NCBI GenBank assembly: GCA_021781415.1
Contig: JAJXWW010000163.1
Coordinates: forward strand, 1 to 64,000
Length of the DNA stretch: 64,000 nt
DNA from: Planctomycetota bacterium
Lineage (GTDB): Bacteria; Planctomycetota; Planctomycetia; Gemmatales; Gemmataceae
Reading direction: 5' to 3'
This document shows positions 16,423 through 25,280 of this stretch, in pieces. The translations under genes and the position numbers were made by a program. Numbering within the stretch: the stretch's first letter is position 1; each line of letters opens with the position of its first letter. Under the pieces are notes generated by a model. That model was not told the DNA's origin and searched no databases. It was given only the letters and a program-made list of their open reading frames with translations.

Positions 16423-18273
16423 TTACGCCTCCCACACGTCGCGCCATTTGACCACGCCCTTTTCCGGCAGAATGCGGCGGCGGCAGGTCGTGTTCTCGCG
16501 CTGCGGCAGGCCGCCCTCGGCGCGGAAGACGACGAACTTGTAGGCGACGGCTTGACCGGCTCGTTTGTCCAGCATCACTTCGCCGAACCAGGTGTTCGGA
16601 TTGACGCACTCCAAACGCACGGCGCGCGCGACATCCCAATCGCCCAGTTCGGGACAATCGCCGATCAACCCAACCCAGTCGCCCGGCTTGGTGGGAGCGG
16701 CGTTCAACTGCACGCGCGCCAGCAGCTTGCCGGTCAAGGGCTTGCCCTCGACAGCGAAGACGCGCGCCGACTTGGCCGGAACCGTCAATGCCGCCGTCTT
16801 GCCGTTGGCGACCTGCAACTCGGCTTTGCTGAGCAAACAGCGATACGTTCCGTCGGGCATCTCGGCGTCCATCTCCGGCAGCGTCGTTTCTCCGCCGCGA
16901 TTGAGCGCCACCAACACGCGGTAATCGCGATACACGCGCGCGAACACATATACGTCGGGGCTGAGGAACTTGACGGCTTGACGGCCGAAACGAACGGCGG
17001 CATTGCGGCGGCGCAGGTCCGACAGCGTTTTCATATCGCGGACTATGGGACTCGATGTATCCCATTTGTCCATCATGGGGCGGTTGTACGGATCGTTGCC
17101 CCCTTCGGTATCGTTGTGCAAATACTGTTCCGTGCCGTAGAAGAGGCAGGGGATGCCTCGGCAGGTCATAATCAGGTCCACGGCCAGACGCAGAATGTCA
17201 CCGTCGCCGTTGAGCGTCTGAAAGCGCGGCATGTCGTGATTGTCGATGAACGTCACCAGTTCGGTCGCGCCGCGATAGCGGTCGTCGAGACGAAACACCT
17301 CGTCGATCACCTCGAAGCCGCGCGGATCGCCGTGCCCCAACCCCTGGCGAATGGCCGTGCTGAGGCCGAAATCGAGCAGCGACATGCCCGATAGATTGGC
17401 GAACTCGACGGAGCGCGGATCGTTGGGATTGTTGTAAATCCATTCGCCGAAAATGAACGTCTCCGGCTTGTGTCCCGTCATGTCGCCGGTGAACTCTTGC
17501 CAGAACCACAGCGGCATGTGCTTGACGGTATCGACGCGCAGGGCGTCTACCCCCTTGTCGAGCCAGCCGGCGATGGCCGACTTGATGTATTTGCGATATT
17601 TCGGATTGTTTTCGTTAAAAGTAGCCAAGCCGGCCAGTTCGCAGTTCTGCACCTGCCATTCGTCGTTCCAATCGTGGACTTCGCCGTAGTGGTGGTACCA
17701 GTGGTCCTTGTCGTCGTTGAAGTCGGCGACGAGTTTGCCATCGTCGAACAGTTGGCCTTTGACGCCACCCGCGTCCGGCGAACTGTGATTGCACACGATG
17801 TCGAGAATCAGCTTCATGCCGCGCCGGTGCATCTCGGCCACCAGCTTATCGAAAACGGTATCGTTGCGCGAGAAGACGCTCGCTTCCTCGGCAGACCCGA
17901 CGAAGCGAGGATTGATGCGTTTGAAATCTTTGGTCCAATAGCCGTGAATGGGGGCGGCTTCCCACGCCATACGCTCGATCTGCTCGAACAAGGGCGTCAG
18001 CCAGATCGCCGTCACCCCGCACGCTTGCAAATAGTCGAGCTTGTCGAGAACGCCTTGCAGATCGCCGCCCCAATACTTGCCCCAATCGGTTCGCGTGGGG
18101 TCGTGCAGATGCGGATCGGGTCCGGCGCTGTTGTTCGGATCGCCGTCGTGGAAGCGATCCACCATGAGAAAGTAAATCGTCTCGCCGCGAAACTCGATGT
18201 CCGAGACTTGCAGTGGAGCAACTTCCTCATCACTGGGAACGGCCGCAAGCTCGGCTGGGACGGGATCGGCCAT
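16423..18273 (-). CDS. Alpha-amylase family glycoside hydrolase (GH13) with CBM20
   Basis: A 616-residue glucan-active enzyme. The (beta/alpha)8 domain has the GH13 conserved regions: DIVCNHSSPD (I), GVDALRVDTVKHM with the nucleophile Asp (II), FIFGEWIY with the acid/base Glu (III) and FIDNHDMPRF (IV). After a C-domain, residues ~510-616 form a starch-binding CBM20-like module (GDCPELGDWD, then WFGEVMLD). The order resembles cyclodextrin glucanotransferases and maltogenic amylases; the exact product cannot be predicted. There is no obvious signal peptide, which is unusual for a CBM20 enzyme and suggests cytoplasmic glycogen or maltodextrin use. It is monocistronic, divergent from the gene at 18559. 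Confidence 0.92.
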   Translation of the reverse strand: MADPVPAELAAVPSDEEVAPLQVSDIEFRGETIYFLMVDRFHDGDPNNSAGPDPHLHDPTRTDWGKYWGGDLQGVLDKLDYLQACGVTAIWLTPLFEQIERMAWEAAPIHGYWTKDFKRINPRFVGSAEEASVFSRNDTVFDKLVAEMHRRGMKLILDIVCNHSSPDAGGVKGQLFDDGKLVADFNDDKDHWYHHYGEVHDWNDEWQVQNCELAGLATFNENNPKYRKYIKSAIAGWLDKGVDALRVDTVKHMPLWFWQEFTGDMTGHKPETFIFGEWIYNNPNDPRSVEFANLSGMSLLDFGLSTAIRQGLGHGDPRGFEVIDEVFRLDDRYRGATELVTFIDNHDMPRFQTLNGDGDILRLAVDLIMTCRGIPCLFYGTEQYLHNDTEGGNDPYNRPMMDKWDTSSPIVRDMKTLSDLRRRNAAVRFGRQAVKFLSPDVYVFARVYRDYRVLVALNRGGETTLPEMDAEMPDGTYRCLLSKAELQVANGKTAALTVPAKSARVFAVEGKPLTGKLLARVQLNAAPTKPGDWVGLIGDCPELGDWDVARAVRLECVNPNTWFGEVMLDKRAGQAVAYKFVVFRAEGGLPQRENTTCRRRILPEKGVVKWRDVWEA

Positions 18274-18558
18274 AATTCGGATTCTCCATGGGCGGGAAAG
18301 ATATCAACATTGCTTATTATTAGACGCGGTACCAACGGGCGGCAACTCTTGGCGAGCGAACGAGGAACGCGGGGAGGTGTTTCACGATGCGTCCGACACT
18401 GCGGAACGTCCCATCGTGTCGGCTTGAGAAGGCGATACGCGGTCGGAAAAATCGTTGATGTTCGCTTGTGACTCGTTTATAGTCGAGAAAGTCGGTGTCC
18501 ATCGAATGAGGGTACGCCGCACATCGCTCGCATTCGCCCGTCCACGAGGAGTCGATTC

Positions 18559-19209
18559 ATGTCGCGGTTCGCAGTCCTATTCGGAACGTGTCTTCTCGGT
18601 ACGGCCCTGGCGATGGCCGCTCCCGCGCCGAAAAAACTGACAATCTCGCCTCTCGATCTTCAACCGAAAGCCAACCGCAAACTTGCCGACAGTCTTCACG
18701 ACTACAAAGATGCCAAGAATGATCTCGCCGGATTGAAGAAAGGCAAGCACAGCTTCAATGGCATCTCGTTCGAGGTCGGCGACAAGCTCATCGAACTCGG
18801 CAGCAAGAAAGTCGCGGATAGCCCGGAAAAGGTCGAAGGCATCGCCGTGGGACGGATGGTCGAGAAAATTCACTTTTTGCACTCCACGGGCTATAAGGAG
18901 AGCGCCGAGGAAGTCGTCGGCAAGTACGTCATCCACTATGAGATAGGAGGCAATGAGGAAATCGACATCGTATACGGCAAGGATGTATACGACTGGTGGA
19001 CCGAGGCTTGCACGCCGAACGTGACGCGCGGCAAAATGGTTTGGGAGGGAAAAAACGAGGCCACGACGCGCTTCAATACCACGACACAATTATTCCTGAT
19101 GTCGTGGACCAACCCCCATCCGCGCAGGAAGGTGACGCAGATCGATTTCGTTTCGTCGCAGACCGATTCGGCCCCCTTCTGCGTGGCCATCACGGTCGAG
19201 GCGAAGTGA
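18559..19209 (+). CDS. Secreted hypothetical protein
   Basis: A 216-residue protein with a signal peptide (LFGTCLLGTALAMAAPAP). The mature part includes FNGISFEVGDKLIELGSK, a later VGRMVEKIHFLHSTG, and VIHYEIGGNEEIDIVYGKD. This block (a defined effect on an I-x-F-E-V-G strand, then HFLH-type and Y-G-x-D motifs) recurs in planctomycete extracytoplasmic proteins, where it looks like a beta-sandwich ligand-binding domain. No catalytic residues are evident and the function is unknown. The ATG follows GAGGAG. It is upstream of and co-directional with RNase R, with a 134-base gap. Confidence 0.75.
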   Translation: MSRFAVLFGTCLLGTALAMAAPAPKKLTISPLDLQPKANRKLADSLHDYKDAKNDLAGLKKGKHSFNGISFEVGDKLIELGSKKVADSPEKVEGIAVGRMVEKIHFLHSTGYKESAEEVVGKYVIHYEIGGNEEIDIVYGKDVYDWWTEACTPNVTRGKMVWEGKNEATTRFNTTTQLFLMSWTNPHPRRKVTQIDFVSSQTDSAPFCVAITVEAK

Positions 19210-19343
19210 TTTTCGTCTCGTGCAATCGCGTTCCGCGCGGCAACGAACGCTTGACTTCCCTGGGGTTGCGACTGCTATGATGGCGACGCCGATCGGGTTC
19301 GATGCTCGACGGAGACCTCGCTGTCGCAACCCCAAGGGAACCG

Positions 19344-21518
19344 ATGCCCTCTCTGGAAGATCAGATACTGTCGGCCATCGCGCGCCGGAGTTATGAGCCG
19401 CTCAAACCGAAAGCCTTGGCCCGCAAGCTCGGCGTGACCGCGCCGCAATACGCCGACTTTCGCCGCGCCTTGCAGAGCCTCCATCGAGACGGCCGCATCG
19501 AGATGGGTAAGAATCACACCATCAAGCCCAAGCAGCCGCACGGAACCATTACGGGAACCTATCGCCGCACCAGCAGCGGATTGGGATTCGTTCGTCCTCA
19601 TCTCATCGAAGGCCAATCCGGAGCGGAAATTCGCATCAAAGAGGACCGTTCGCTCGATGCCGCCACCGGCGATAGCGTCTTGGTACATCTGTTGCGCAAG
19701 TCCAATCGCCCCGACCAACTGGCATCCGGCGAGATTGTCCGCATTCTGGAACGGGCGACGAATCAATTCGTCGGCACCTATTTCGAGCGCGATGGGCAGG
19801 GATTGGTGCGGGTCGATGGAACCGTCTTCAGCCATAGCATCTACGTTGGCGATCCCGGCGCGAAAGGCGCGAGGCCGGACGACAAGGTCGTTTTCGAGAT
19901 GCTGCGCTTTCCCACGCCGGAGGATCGTGGCGAAGGCGTCATCACCGAGATTCTCGGCCCGCGCGGCCAGCCCGGCGTCGATACGCTGTCGATTATCCGA
20001 GCGTTCGGCTTGCCCGATGCCTTCGCCGAAGATGCCTTGGAAGAGGCGCGCGCCGCCGCCGCTGCCTTCGAGCGTTCTCACGCGGAGCATGGGACCGAGA
20101 ATCTTGCAGGCCGCGAAGATTTTACCAACGATGTCGTCGTTACCATCGATCCCGCCGAGGCGCGCGATTTCGACGACGCCGTGTCCGTGACGCGCGACGA
20201 GGAGACGGGCCATTGGCAACTGACCGTCCACATTGCCGACGTGAACCACTTCGCCCCGCCCGGCGGAGCGCTCGACCGCGAGGCCCGTCGCCGTGCCACC
20301 AGCATCTATCTGCCGCAGCGGGTCATCCCGATGTTTCCGGAGATCATTTCCAACAGCCTCGCCAGTCTGCAACAAGACCGGCTGCGCTACGTCAAAAGCG
20401 TCGTCATCGACTTCGCGCCGGAAGGCCAGAAAACCGGCGTCCGCATCGCCAACGGAGCGATTCGCGTGGCGCGCCGATTCACTTACGAACAGGTTCTCGA
20501 ACGGCTGCATTCGGCGAGCGCCACCGAACCGGAGATACACGATCTGTTATTCCGCATGCGCGATCTGGCCAAGATCCTCCGCAAACGTCGCCTGCGCCGC
20601 GGCGCTTTGGAATTGAACGTGCCGGAGGCCGAGTTGGAGTACAACGAAAAGGGAGAGGTGGTCGGCGCGCACTTTCGCAAACACGACATCAGCCATCAGA
20701 TCGTCGAGGAGTTCATGTTGGCCGCCAACGAAGCGGTGGCCGAGCAGCTTTCGAGCTTGCACGTCGCCTTCCTGCGCCGCGTGCATCCCGACCCCGATCC
20801 GAAGAAGCTCTCCGCGTTCGCCGAGTTCGCCCGTAGTCTCGGCTACAAGATGCCGACCGACTTCGACCGTTTCGCGCTGCAGCGCATCCTCGATAAGTCG
20901 GCGGATCGTCCGGAGGTGTACGCCGTGCATTATGCCCTTTTGCGCTCTCTCAAGCAGGCGGTTTATAGCCCCGCGGAGGAAGGCCATTATGCACTGGCCA
21001 GCAAGGACTATTGCCATTTCACCTCGCCGATTCGCCGTTATCCCGATTTGACCGTGCATCGCCTGCTCGACCGTTGGCTGCGCTCTGGCCGTTGCGGCAG
21101 CGATGAAGCGGAGCTAATCGGTCTGGGCGACCATTGCAGCAAGATGGAACGCCGGGCCGACATGGCCGAACGCGAACTCATCAAACTCAAACTGTTGACG
21201 TATCTGAGCGCGCGCGTGGGGCAGGAGTTGGAAGCAATCGTGACCGGCGTGGCGGATTACGGCTTCTTCGCTCAGGCCGAGCAGTGGCCTGTCGAAGGCA
21301 TGGTTCACATCAGCACGCTGACCGACGATTATTACTACTATGAAGAGGCCAATCACAGTTTAATCGGCCGCCGCTCCAAGAAACGCTATCGCCTCGGCGA
21401 CAAAGTACGCGTCGTCGTCGCCCGCGTCGATGTCCAGCGCCGCCAACTCGACTTCCGCCTCGCCCCAACCGAAGCCGCGGAGAGTAAGCGAAAGAAAGGG
21501 AAAAAGAAGCAGAGCTAA
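19344..21518 (+). CDS. rnr: Ribonuclease R
   Basis: A processive 3'-5' exoribonuclease that degrades structured RNA in the cytoplasm. The 724-residue protein has an N-terminal winged-helix/cold-shock region (GTITGTYRRTSSGLGFVRP), the RNB catalytic domain (TIDPAEARDFDDAVSV, containing the Asp cluster that binds Mg2+; also PIRRYPDLTVHRLL) and a C-terminal S1 domain (ELEAIVTGVADYGFFAQ). A Lys-rich tail ends the protein. I chose the ATG at 19344 because an AAGGGA ribosome site lies 7 bases upstream and homologues begin near here; the track start adds 14 residues. Confidence 0.95.
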   Translation: MPSLEDQILSAIARRSYEPLKPKALARKLGVTAPQYADFRRALQSLHRDGRIEMGKNHTIKPKQPHGTITGTYRRTSSGLGFVRPHLIEGQSGAEIRIKEDRSLDAATGDSVLVHLLRKSNRPDQLASGEIVRILERATNQFVGTYFERDGQGLVRVDGTVFSHSIYVGDPGAKGARPDDKVVFEMLRFPTPEDRGEGVITEILGPRGQPGVDTLSIIRAFGLPDAFAEDALEEARAAAAAFERSHAEHGTENLAGREDFTNDVVVTIDPAEARDFDDAVSVTRDEETGHWQLTVHIADVNHFAPPGGALDREARRRATSIYLPQRVIPMFPEIISNSLASLQQDRLRYVKSVVIDFAPEGQKTGVRIANGAIRVARRFTYEQVLERLHSASATEPEIHDLLFRMRDLAKILRKRRLRRGALELNVPEAELEYNEKGEVVGAHFRKHDISHQIVEEFMLAANEAVAEQLSSLHVAFLRRVHPDPDPKKLSAFAEFARSLGYKMPTDFDRFALQRILDKSADRPEVYAVHYALLRSLKQAVYSPAEEGHYALASKDYCHFTSPIRRYPDLTVHRLLDRWLRSGRCGSDEAELIGLGDHCSKMERRADMAERELIKLKLLTYLSARVGQELEAIVTGVADYGFFAQAEQWPVEGMVHISTLTDDYYYYEEANHSLIGRRSKKRYRLGDKVRVVVARVDVQRRQLDFRLAPTEAAESKRKKGKKKQS

Positions 21519-21534
21519 TCGACCCGCAACGGCG

Positions 21535-21625
21535 AACCGGCAGCGTAAGCTGCCGGGTATGGCGAACCGGCAGCGTAAGCTGCCGGGTGATGGCGAAGCT
21601 GCCGGGCGATGGCTCCCCGGCAGTT
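21535..21625. repeat. Three CCGGCAGC palindromes in tandem
   Basis: CCGGCAGCGTAAGCTGCCGG is present at 21537-21556 and again at 21567-21586, with a degraded third copy to ~21625. The spacer GGGTATGGCGAA/GGGTGATGGCGAA makes a ~30-bp period. The same family, with GGCGGC in place of GGCAGC, occurs at 38349-38450. It lies between convergent genes. Confidence 0.9.
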
Positions 21626-21636
21626 TCCCTGTCGCC

Positions 21637-21753
21637 TCACTTCGCCGCCGACTTGCTCTTCTCCCCGGTCGGCTTTTTGGCCAGGCGGTCTTCGTGTCGT
21701 TTGCGGCGGCGCAAGCGATCCGTGCGCCGTTTGCCGCCTCGATTGTATCCCAT
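21637..21753 (-). CDS. Small basic conserved-type protein, 38 aa
   Basis: Too short for the ORF track. The frame starts with ATG at 21753, preceded by GGAGACCGACA (a good ribosome site), and ends with TGA at 21637. The product begins MGYNRGGKRRTDRLRRRKR and ends in a Lys/Ser/Ala tail; roughly half the residues are Arg or Lys. Such a composition suggests an RNA- or ribosome-associated peptide. I recognise no named family. The gene is convergent with rnr across the palindromic repeat, and the clear ribosome site plus single clean frame argue that it is real. Confidence 0.7.
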   Translation of the reverse strand: MGYNRGGKRRTDRLRRRKRHEDRLAKKPTGEKSKSAAK

Positions 21754-21918
21754 TGTCGGTCTCCTTTATGTGTAAAAACGCGAGTACGAACGGATGTCGT
21801 TCGCCCGCGCACTCGTTGGGTCGATTGTAGGGGCTTTTCGTCGTCGAGCAAGCGAAGGTTGTCTCCACGCCGGTTCAAATCTCTATCATGCTCACGGAGA
21901 GGCTTCACGGAGTGGACC

Positions 21919-23190
21919 ATGGGTTTGTCGATTCTCGCGTTGACCGTCGTGCTTTCTTACCTGCTTGGCGCGGTTCCGTTCGGCTATCTGATCGCGCGTT
22001 GGCGCGGCGTGGACATATTGAAGCACGGCAGCGGCAACATCGGCGCGACCAATGTGGGCCGGGTATTGGGAAGGCCGTTCGGTATTCTCGTGTTCCTTCT
22101 CGATTTCGCCAAGGGCGCGCTGCCGGCGCTGATCGCTCGGTGGTGGTCGGCGACGCACTCGTTGGACCTCCCCGCGGAGAGTCTGGCGGTGGCGGGAGCC
22201 GTGGCCGCATTTTTGGGACATCTCTACCCCGTTTATCTGCGTTTTCACGGCGGCAAAGGCGTGGCCACTGCGGCGGGCGCGGTGATGGTGCTGCTGCCGG
22301 GGCCGACCTCGGCGGCCTTACTGATTTGGCTGGCCGTTGTCGTCGCCTCGCGCACCGTCTCGTTGGCTTCTCTCGCCGCCGCCGCCGCGTTGTGCGTCGT
22401 TCGTCTGGCGACTGAGCCGCAGCCGTGGAGCGAGGAACAACGCATACTGACGCTGTTTTGCCTCCTCGCCGCAGGGATGATCGCCTTGCGCCATCGCGCC
22501 AATGTCGGCCGTCTGCTGCGCGGCAACGAAAATCAACTGAAGGATACCCCCGCCATGATGCACCTCAGTAAGATCGTTCATGTGTTGGCCCTCGGCCTGT
22601 GGTTCGGCACGACGATCTTTTTCAGCTTCGTCGTCGGCCTCAGTCTGTTCGGCACTTTCGAGACGATTGCCGCTCAACCGCCGGAGAAGCGCCCAGCATG
22701 GTTCCCCGCGTGGAAGGCCTTCGATGGTCCGCCACCGTCGCCGGACTTGCCCAATCCGCTGCGCAAGGAACAAGGCAGCCGCGCGGGAGGAGTAATCATC
22801 GCGCCGATGTTTCGCTGGTATTTCGGTATTCAAGGGGCTTGTGCGCTGTTGGCGACGGCGACGGCGTGGTCGTGGCGGCGCTCGCATCCAGGCCGCGTCC
22901 ATGCTTTGCGTGCCTTCGTCTTGCTGGCCGCACTCGTTACCGTGGGGGCGGGCGCGTGGCTGGAACACGAAGTCAACGCGCTGCGAGAGCCGCGCAACGC
23001 CGCCTTCGACGCGCTGCTGCGCCACGATCCGCCGCACCACGAAGACGTGGCCCCCACCGTCGCGGCACGGCAGACGTTCGCGCGCTGGCATTTGTACAGT
23101 CTGGGGGTGAACATGCTGACGGTGTTGTTGGTGACGGGAGCCATGACGCAGGCGGCATTCTTGCCTGCGGAAGACAAGAGCGACGGTTAG
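21919..23190 (+). CDS. plsY: Glycerol-3-phosphate acyltransferase PlsY fused to a DUF4149-like membrane domain
   Basis: The first ~205 residues are PlsY, the acyl-phosphate-dependent enzyme that makes lysophosphatidic acid in the inner membrane. GSGNIGATNVGRVLG, FHGGKGVATAAG and RHRANVGRLLRGNE are the three conserved loops. PlsY normally ends at about this point, but here the frame continues without a stop into ~210 more residues (from MMHLSKIVHVLALGLWFG) with four hydrophobic segments and a periplasmic-type loop, resembling the DUF4149/TMEM205-like membrane family. The total is 423 residues. The start at 21919 gives a normal PlsY N-terminus; the track's longer ORF reads through upstream DNA. 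An internal start at 22555 for the second domain is possible but has no evident ribosome site. Confidence 0.88.
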   Translation: MGLSILALTVVLSYLLGAVPFGYLIARWRGVDILKHGSGNIGATNVGRVLGRPFGILVFLLDFAKGALPALIARWWSATHSLDLPAESLAVAGAVAAFLGHLYPVYLRFHGGKGVATAAGAVMVLLPGPTSAALLIWLAVVVASRTVSLASLAAAAALCVVRLATEPQPWSEEQRILTLFCLLAAGMIALRHRANVGRLLRGNENQLKDTPAMMHLSKIVHVLALGLWFGTTIFFSFVVGLSLFGTFETIAAQPPEKRPAWFPAWKAFDGPPPSPDLPNPLRKEQGSRAGGVIIAPMFRWYFGIQGACALLATATAWSWRRSHPGRVHALRAFVLLAALVTVGAGAWLEHEVNALREPRNAAFDALLRHDPPHHEDVAPTVAARQTFARWHLYSLGVNMLTVLLVTGAMTQAAFLPAEDKSDG

Positions 23191-23375
23191 CCGCGACGCG
23201 CAGCGGAGCGCGGGAGCAATCCCGCGTTCCGCCGCTGAGAGGCTATCCGCAAAGCCCCCCTCGCCCCTGTACTCAGGGGAGAGGGGTCGGGGGTGAGGGG
23301 CGAGAATACTCGAAAAACTCACCCCCTCACCCCAACCCCTCTCCCCCTGAGGACAGGGGGAGAGGGGCTTCTCGG
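23191..23375. repeat. Dispersed GC-rich repeats: CGCAGCGGAGCGCG unit plus CCCTCTCCCC palindromes
   Basis: Bases 23191-23238 match the AGCGGAGCGCGGGAG repeat family, and 23255-23372 hold three CCCCTCTCCCC/GGGGAGAGGGG inverted units separated by GGGTGAGGGG. Both families recur together at 59040-59252. Confidence 0.9.
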
Positions 23376-23410
23376 ATCGCTTCTGAGACGCAGCCAAACG
23401 GTAGTTCGGC

Positions 23411-24739
23411 TTACTTGGCCGAAGCCGGAATCTCCAGGCTGCCCACAAACGACAGATCGCGGGCACCGAGTTTATCCACCTGTTTGGGCGTCATTGTGAA
23501 TACGACGATGGTTTGTTCGCCGTCGGCGGTGGCGATGAGATAGCAATTCTGCACGGCGGCGACTCCATCCATCTGCCCCGACGACGAATAGCGATAAATC
23601 CAGCGGCCCTTCTCGGCGGGCACTTCGCCGGACTGCAATTCCTTTTCCGGTTCCCAGCCGGCCATGTCGTTCATGGTCTGCTTGAACTCTTCCGGCGTCA
23701 TATGCTTGTCCTTGTCCGCCTTCTTCCACGGCGTCACCGTCGCCTGGGCCACGAAGTCGCCGCGATCCATGCAACGCAACACCAGCTGATCCTTTACCTG
23801 CGCCGTGACGTGCCATTCGCGCGGATACAGCATCGAATAGCGATTTTGTCGATCTCGATAGTCGAGTTGAGTCATCGACGCGGGCGGCTCCCAATCCGAC
23901 GGCACCGAGACCAGCGACACGTCCGAAAGCGCGGCCGGCTGCTCGATCAGTTGACGCATCAGCTTGGTCGTCGATTCGACGACCGTGATGGGGCTGACCG
24001 GACCTTGATCGCGCTCGTCCTTCTGCTTCCATTCGAGCGAGGTAAGACAGTTCGACTTTCGATCGAATCGAGCGATGGCCTCGATCTTCAACTTGGCGAT
24101 GGCACCGAGGTCGATGCCGTTGGCCGTGCCCTCGAAGCGAAGCGTCGCCGCGTCGTCCGCGACCGCTTCGAGTTTGCCCGTCAGCGTGTGTTCGGTCAAC
24201 CCCTCAAAGTTGCACAGCGCTTGCACGACACTGGCGGGGACTTTCCAGGTATCGCCGACGGCTACATCCTTTTCGGGCAGAAGTCCGGCGACGGCGGCGC
24301 TGTCGAAGTGGCCGGCGCTCAGGTCCAGTTCCTCGCGCGTGAGCGGGCCGGAGGGCGAATACACCAGCGCGCGGTCGTTGTGTCGCTGGGAGACGAACAG
24401 GCGGCGTTCTGTGCGTAGAACGCGATCGTTCTTGTCCTCGCCAACGAGAATCGTCGCCCGGGCCGTCTCGTACAACCGCGCCGTCTTTTCGACGCTGCCG
24501 TCGCGGCCCACAATCAGCAGGCGCTCGGGATATTCGTGAACGGCGGAGGCTTCGAGTTTGAGGGGCACGGTCTTGTCGTCCTTGCGAATGCGCATTTCGC
24601 CGGACAGCTTCATGTCGAGTTTAATCTTGAAACAAGCGCCGGCCTTCGCCGACTCGCGCATAGCGCAAGTCTGCCCCCAGCCGAACGGCGTCGCCGCCAA
24701 CAACAGCCCCAACGTCCCCACAACGCGCCACGCAGACAT
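23411..24739 (-). CDS. Secreted hypothetical protein
   Basis: A 442-residue exported protein with a cleavable signal (VGTLGLLLAATPFGWGQ). The mature chain starts with a beta-rich segment (IKLDMKLSGEMRIRKDD), and the central and C-terminal parts resemble the lipoprotein-like domains that measure or bind small ligands (YRDRQNRYSMLYPREWHV is like the opening of PsbP/DUF1795-type folds). No catalytic motif is visible. The ATG at 24739 follows GAGGAGGGGAAACC, an excellent ribosome site. The gene stands alone between two repeat blocks. Confidence 0.75.
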   Translation of the reverse strand: MSAWRVVGTLGLLLAATPFGWGQTCAMRESAKAGACFKIKLDMKLSGEMRIRKDDKTVPLKLEASAVHEYPERLLIVGRDGSVEKTARLYETARATILVGEDKNDRVLRTERRLFVSQRHNDRALVYSPSGPLTREELDLSAGHFDSAAVAGLLPEKDVAVGDTWKVPASVVQALCNFEGLTEHTLTGKLEAVADDAATLRFEGTANGIDLGAIAKLKIEAIARFDRKSNCLTSLEWKQKDERDQGPVSPITVVESTTKLMRQLIEQPAALSDVSLVSVPSDWEPPASMTQLDYRDRQNRYSMLYPREWHVTAQVKDQLVLRCMDRGDFVAQATVTPWKKADKDKHMTPEEFKQTMNDMAGWEPEKELQSGEVPAEKGRWIYRYSSSGQMDGVAAVQNCYLIATADGEQTIVVFTMTPKQVDKLGARDLSFVGSLEIPASAK

Positions 24740-24921
24740 GGTTTCCCCTCCTCCTCGAAATCCGCTCTCCACCGAGCGGCGCGGCACCATACCCACTTGT
24801 GGCTTCGGCGTCAACGGTGACGACGAAAGGGGATCGATGTCAACTCTCCATGGCAAAGTGCGGGGAATAGGAGCAATGCACTGAATGACGCAACACCGAT
24901 CGAGACGCGCCTAATTTTGGA

Positions 24922-25052
24922 TGGGAGCGTCACGGAGCTTCTCGTTCCCACGCTCCGCGTGGGAACGCAAGTCCCGCCGCGCCGCGGCGCGCCCGACGGG
25001 GCGCAGAGCGTCCGCGCTCGTTCCCACCCACGCAGGAGCGTGGGAACGAGAA
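24922..25052. repeat. GTTCCCACGCTCC-type palindromic repeat
   Basis: GTTCCCACGCTCC, GCGTGGGAACG and the later GTTCCCACCCACGCAGGAG / GCGTGGGAACGAGAA form nested inverted repeats, with a CGCCGCGCCGCGGCGCG palindrome between them. The block directly abuts the IS66 tail, as if it had truncated it. Confidence 0.8.
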
Positions 25053-25267
25053 TCAATGAAGCAGAGCAAGCGCCGCGTCAGGCGGTGATTTGGTGGAAAT
25101 TGTCGTTCGGCACGCAGTCGCCAGAAGGGAGCCGGTTTGTCGAGCAATTGCTGACGAGGGTGGAAACGTTTCGGCGGCAAAAGCGGAGTGTACGTTCTTG
25201 GATGGTGGAGGCAGTCGAGGCTCGCTTCGCGGGCAAATCTGCTCCATCTCTCTTGTCCGGGGTGTGA
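25053..25267 (+). pseudogene. IS66-family transposase, C-terminal remnant
   Basis: The last ~70 codons of an IS66-type transposase survive in frame. AEQAPRQAVIWWKLSFGTQS, then EGSRFVEQLLTRVETFRRQ and the end APSLLSGV match the conserved C-terminus of IS66 TnpC proteins. The DDE catalytic core and the partner genes (tnpA, tnpB) are absent. The 5' edge coincides with the palindromic repeat block. Nothing here can be functional as a transposase. Confidence 0.75.
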
Positions 25268-25280
25268 ACCTTTACGGATA

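Noticed and set aside
21860-21900. tRNA T-loop-like sequence GGTTCAAATCT
   Set aside because: Flanking bases do not form the T-stem and no acceptor or anticodon arm is present.
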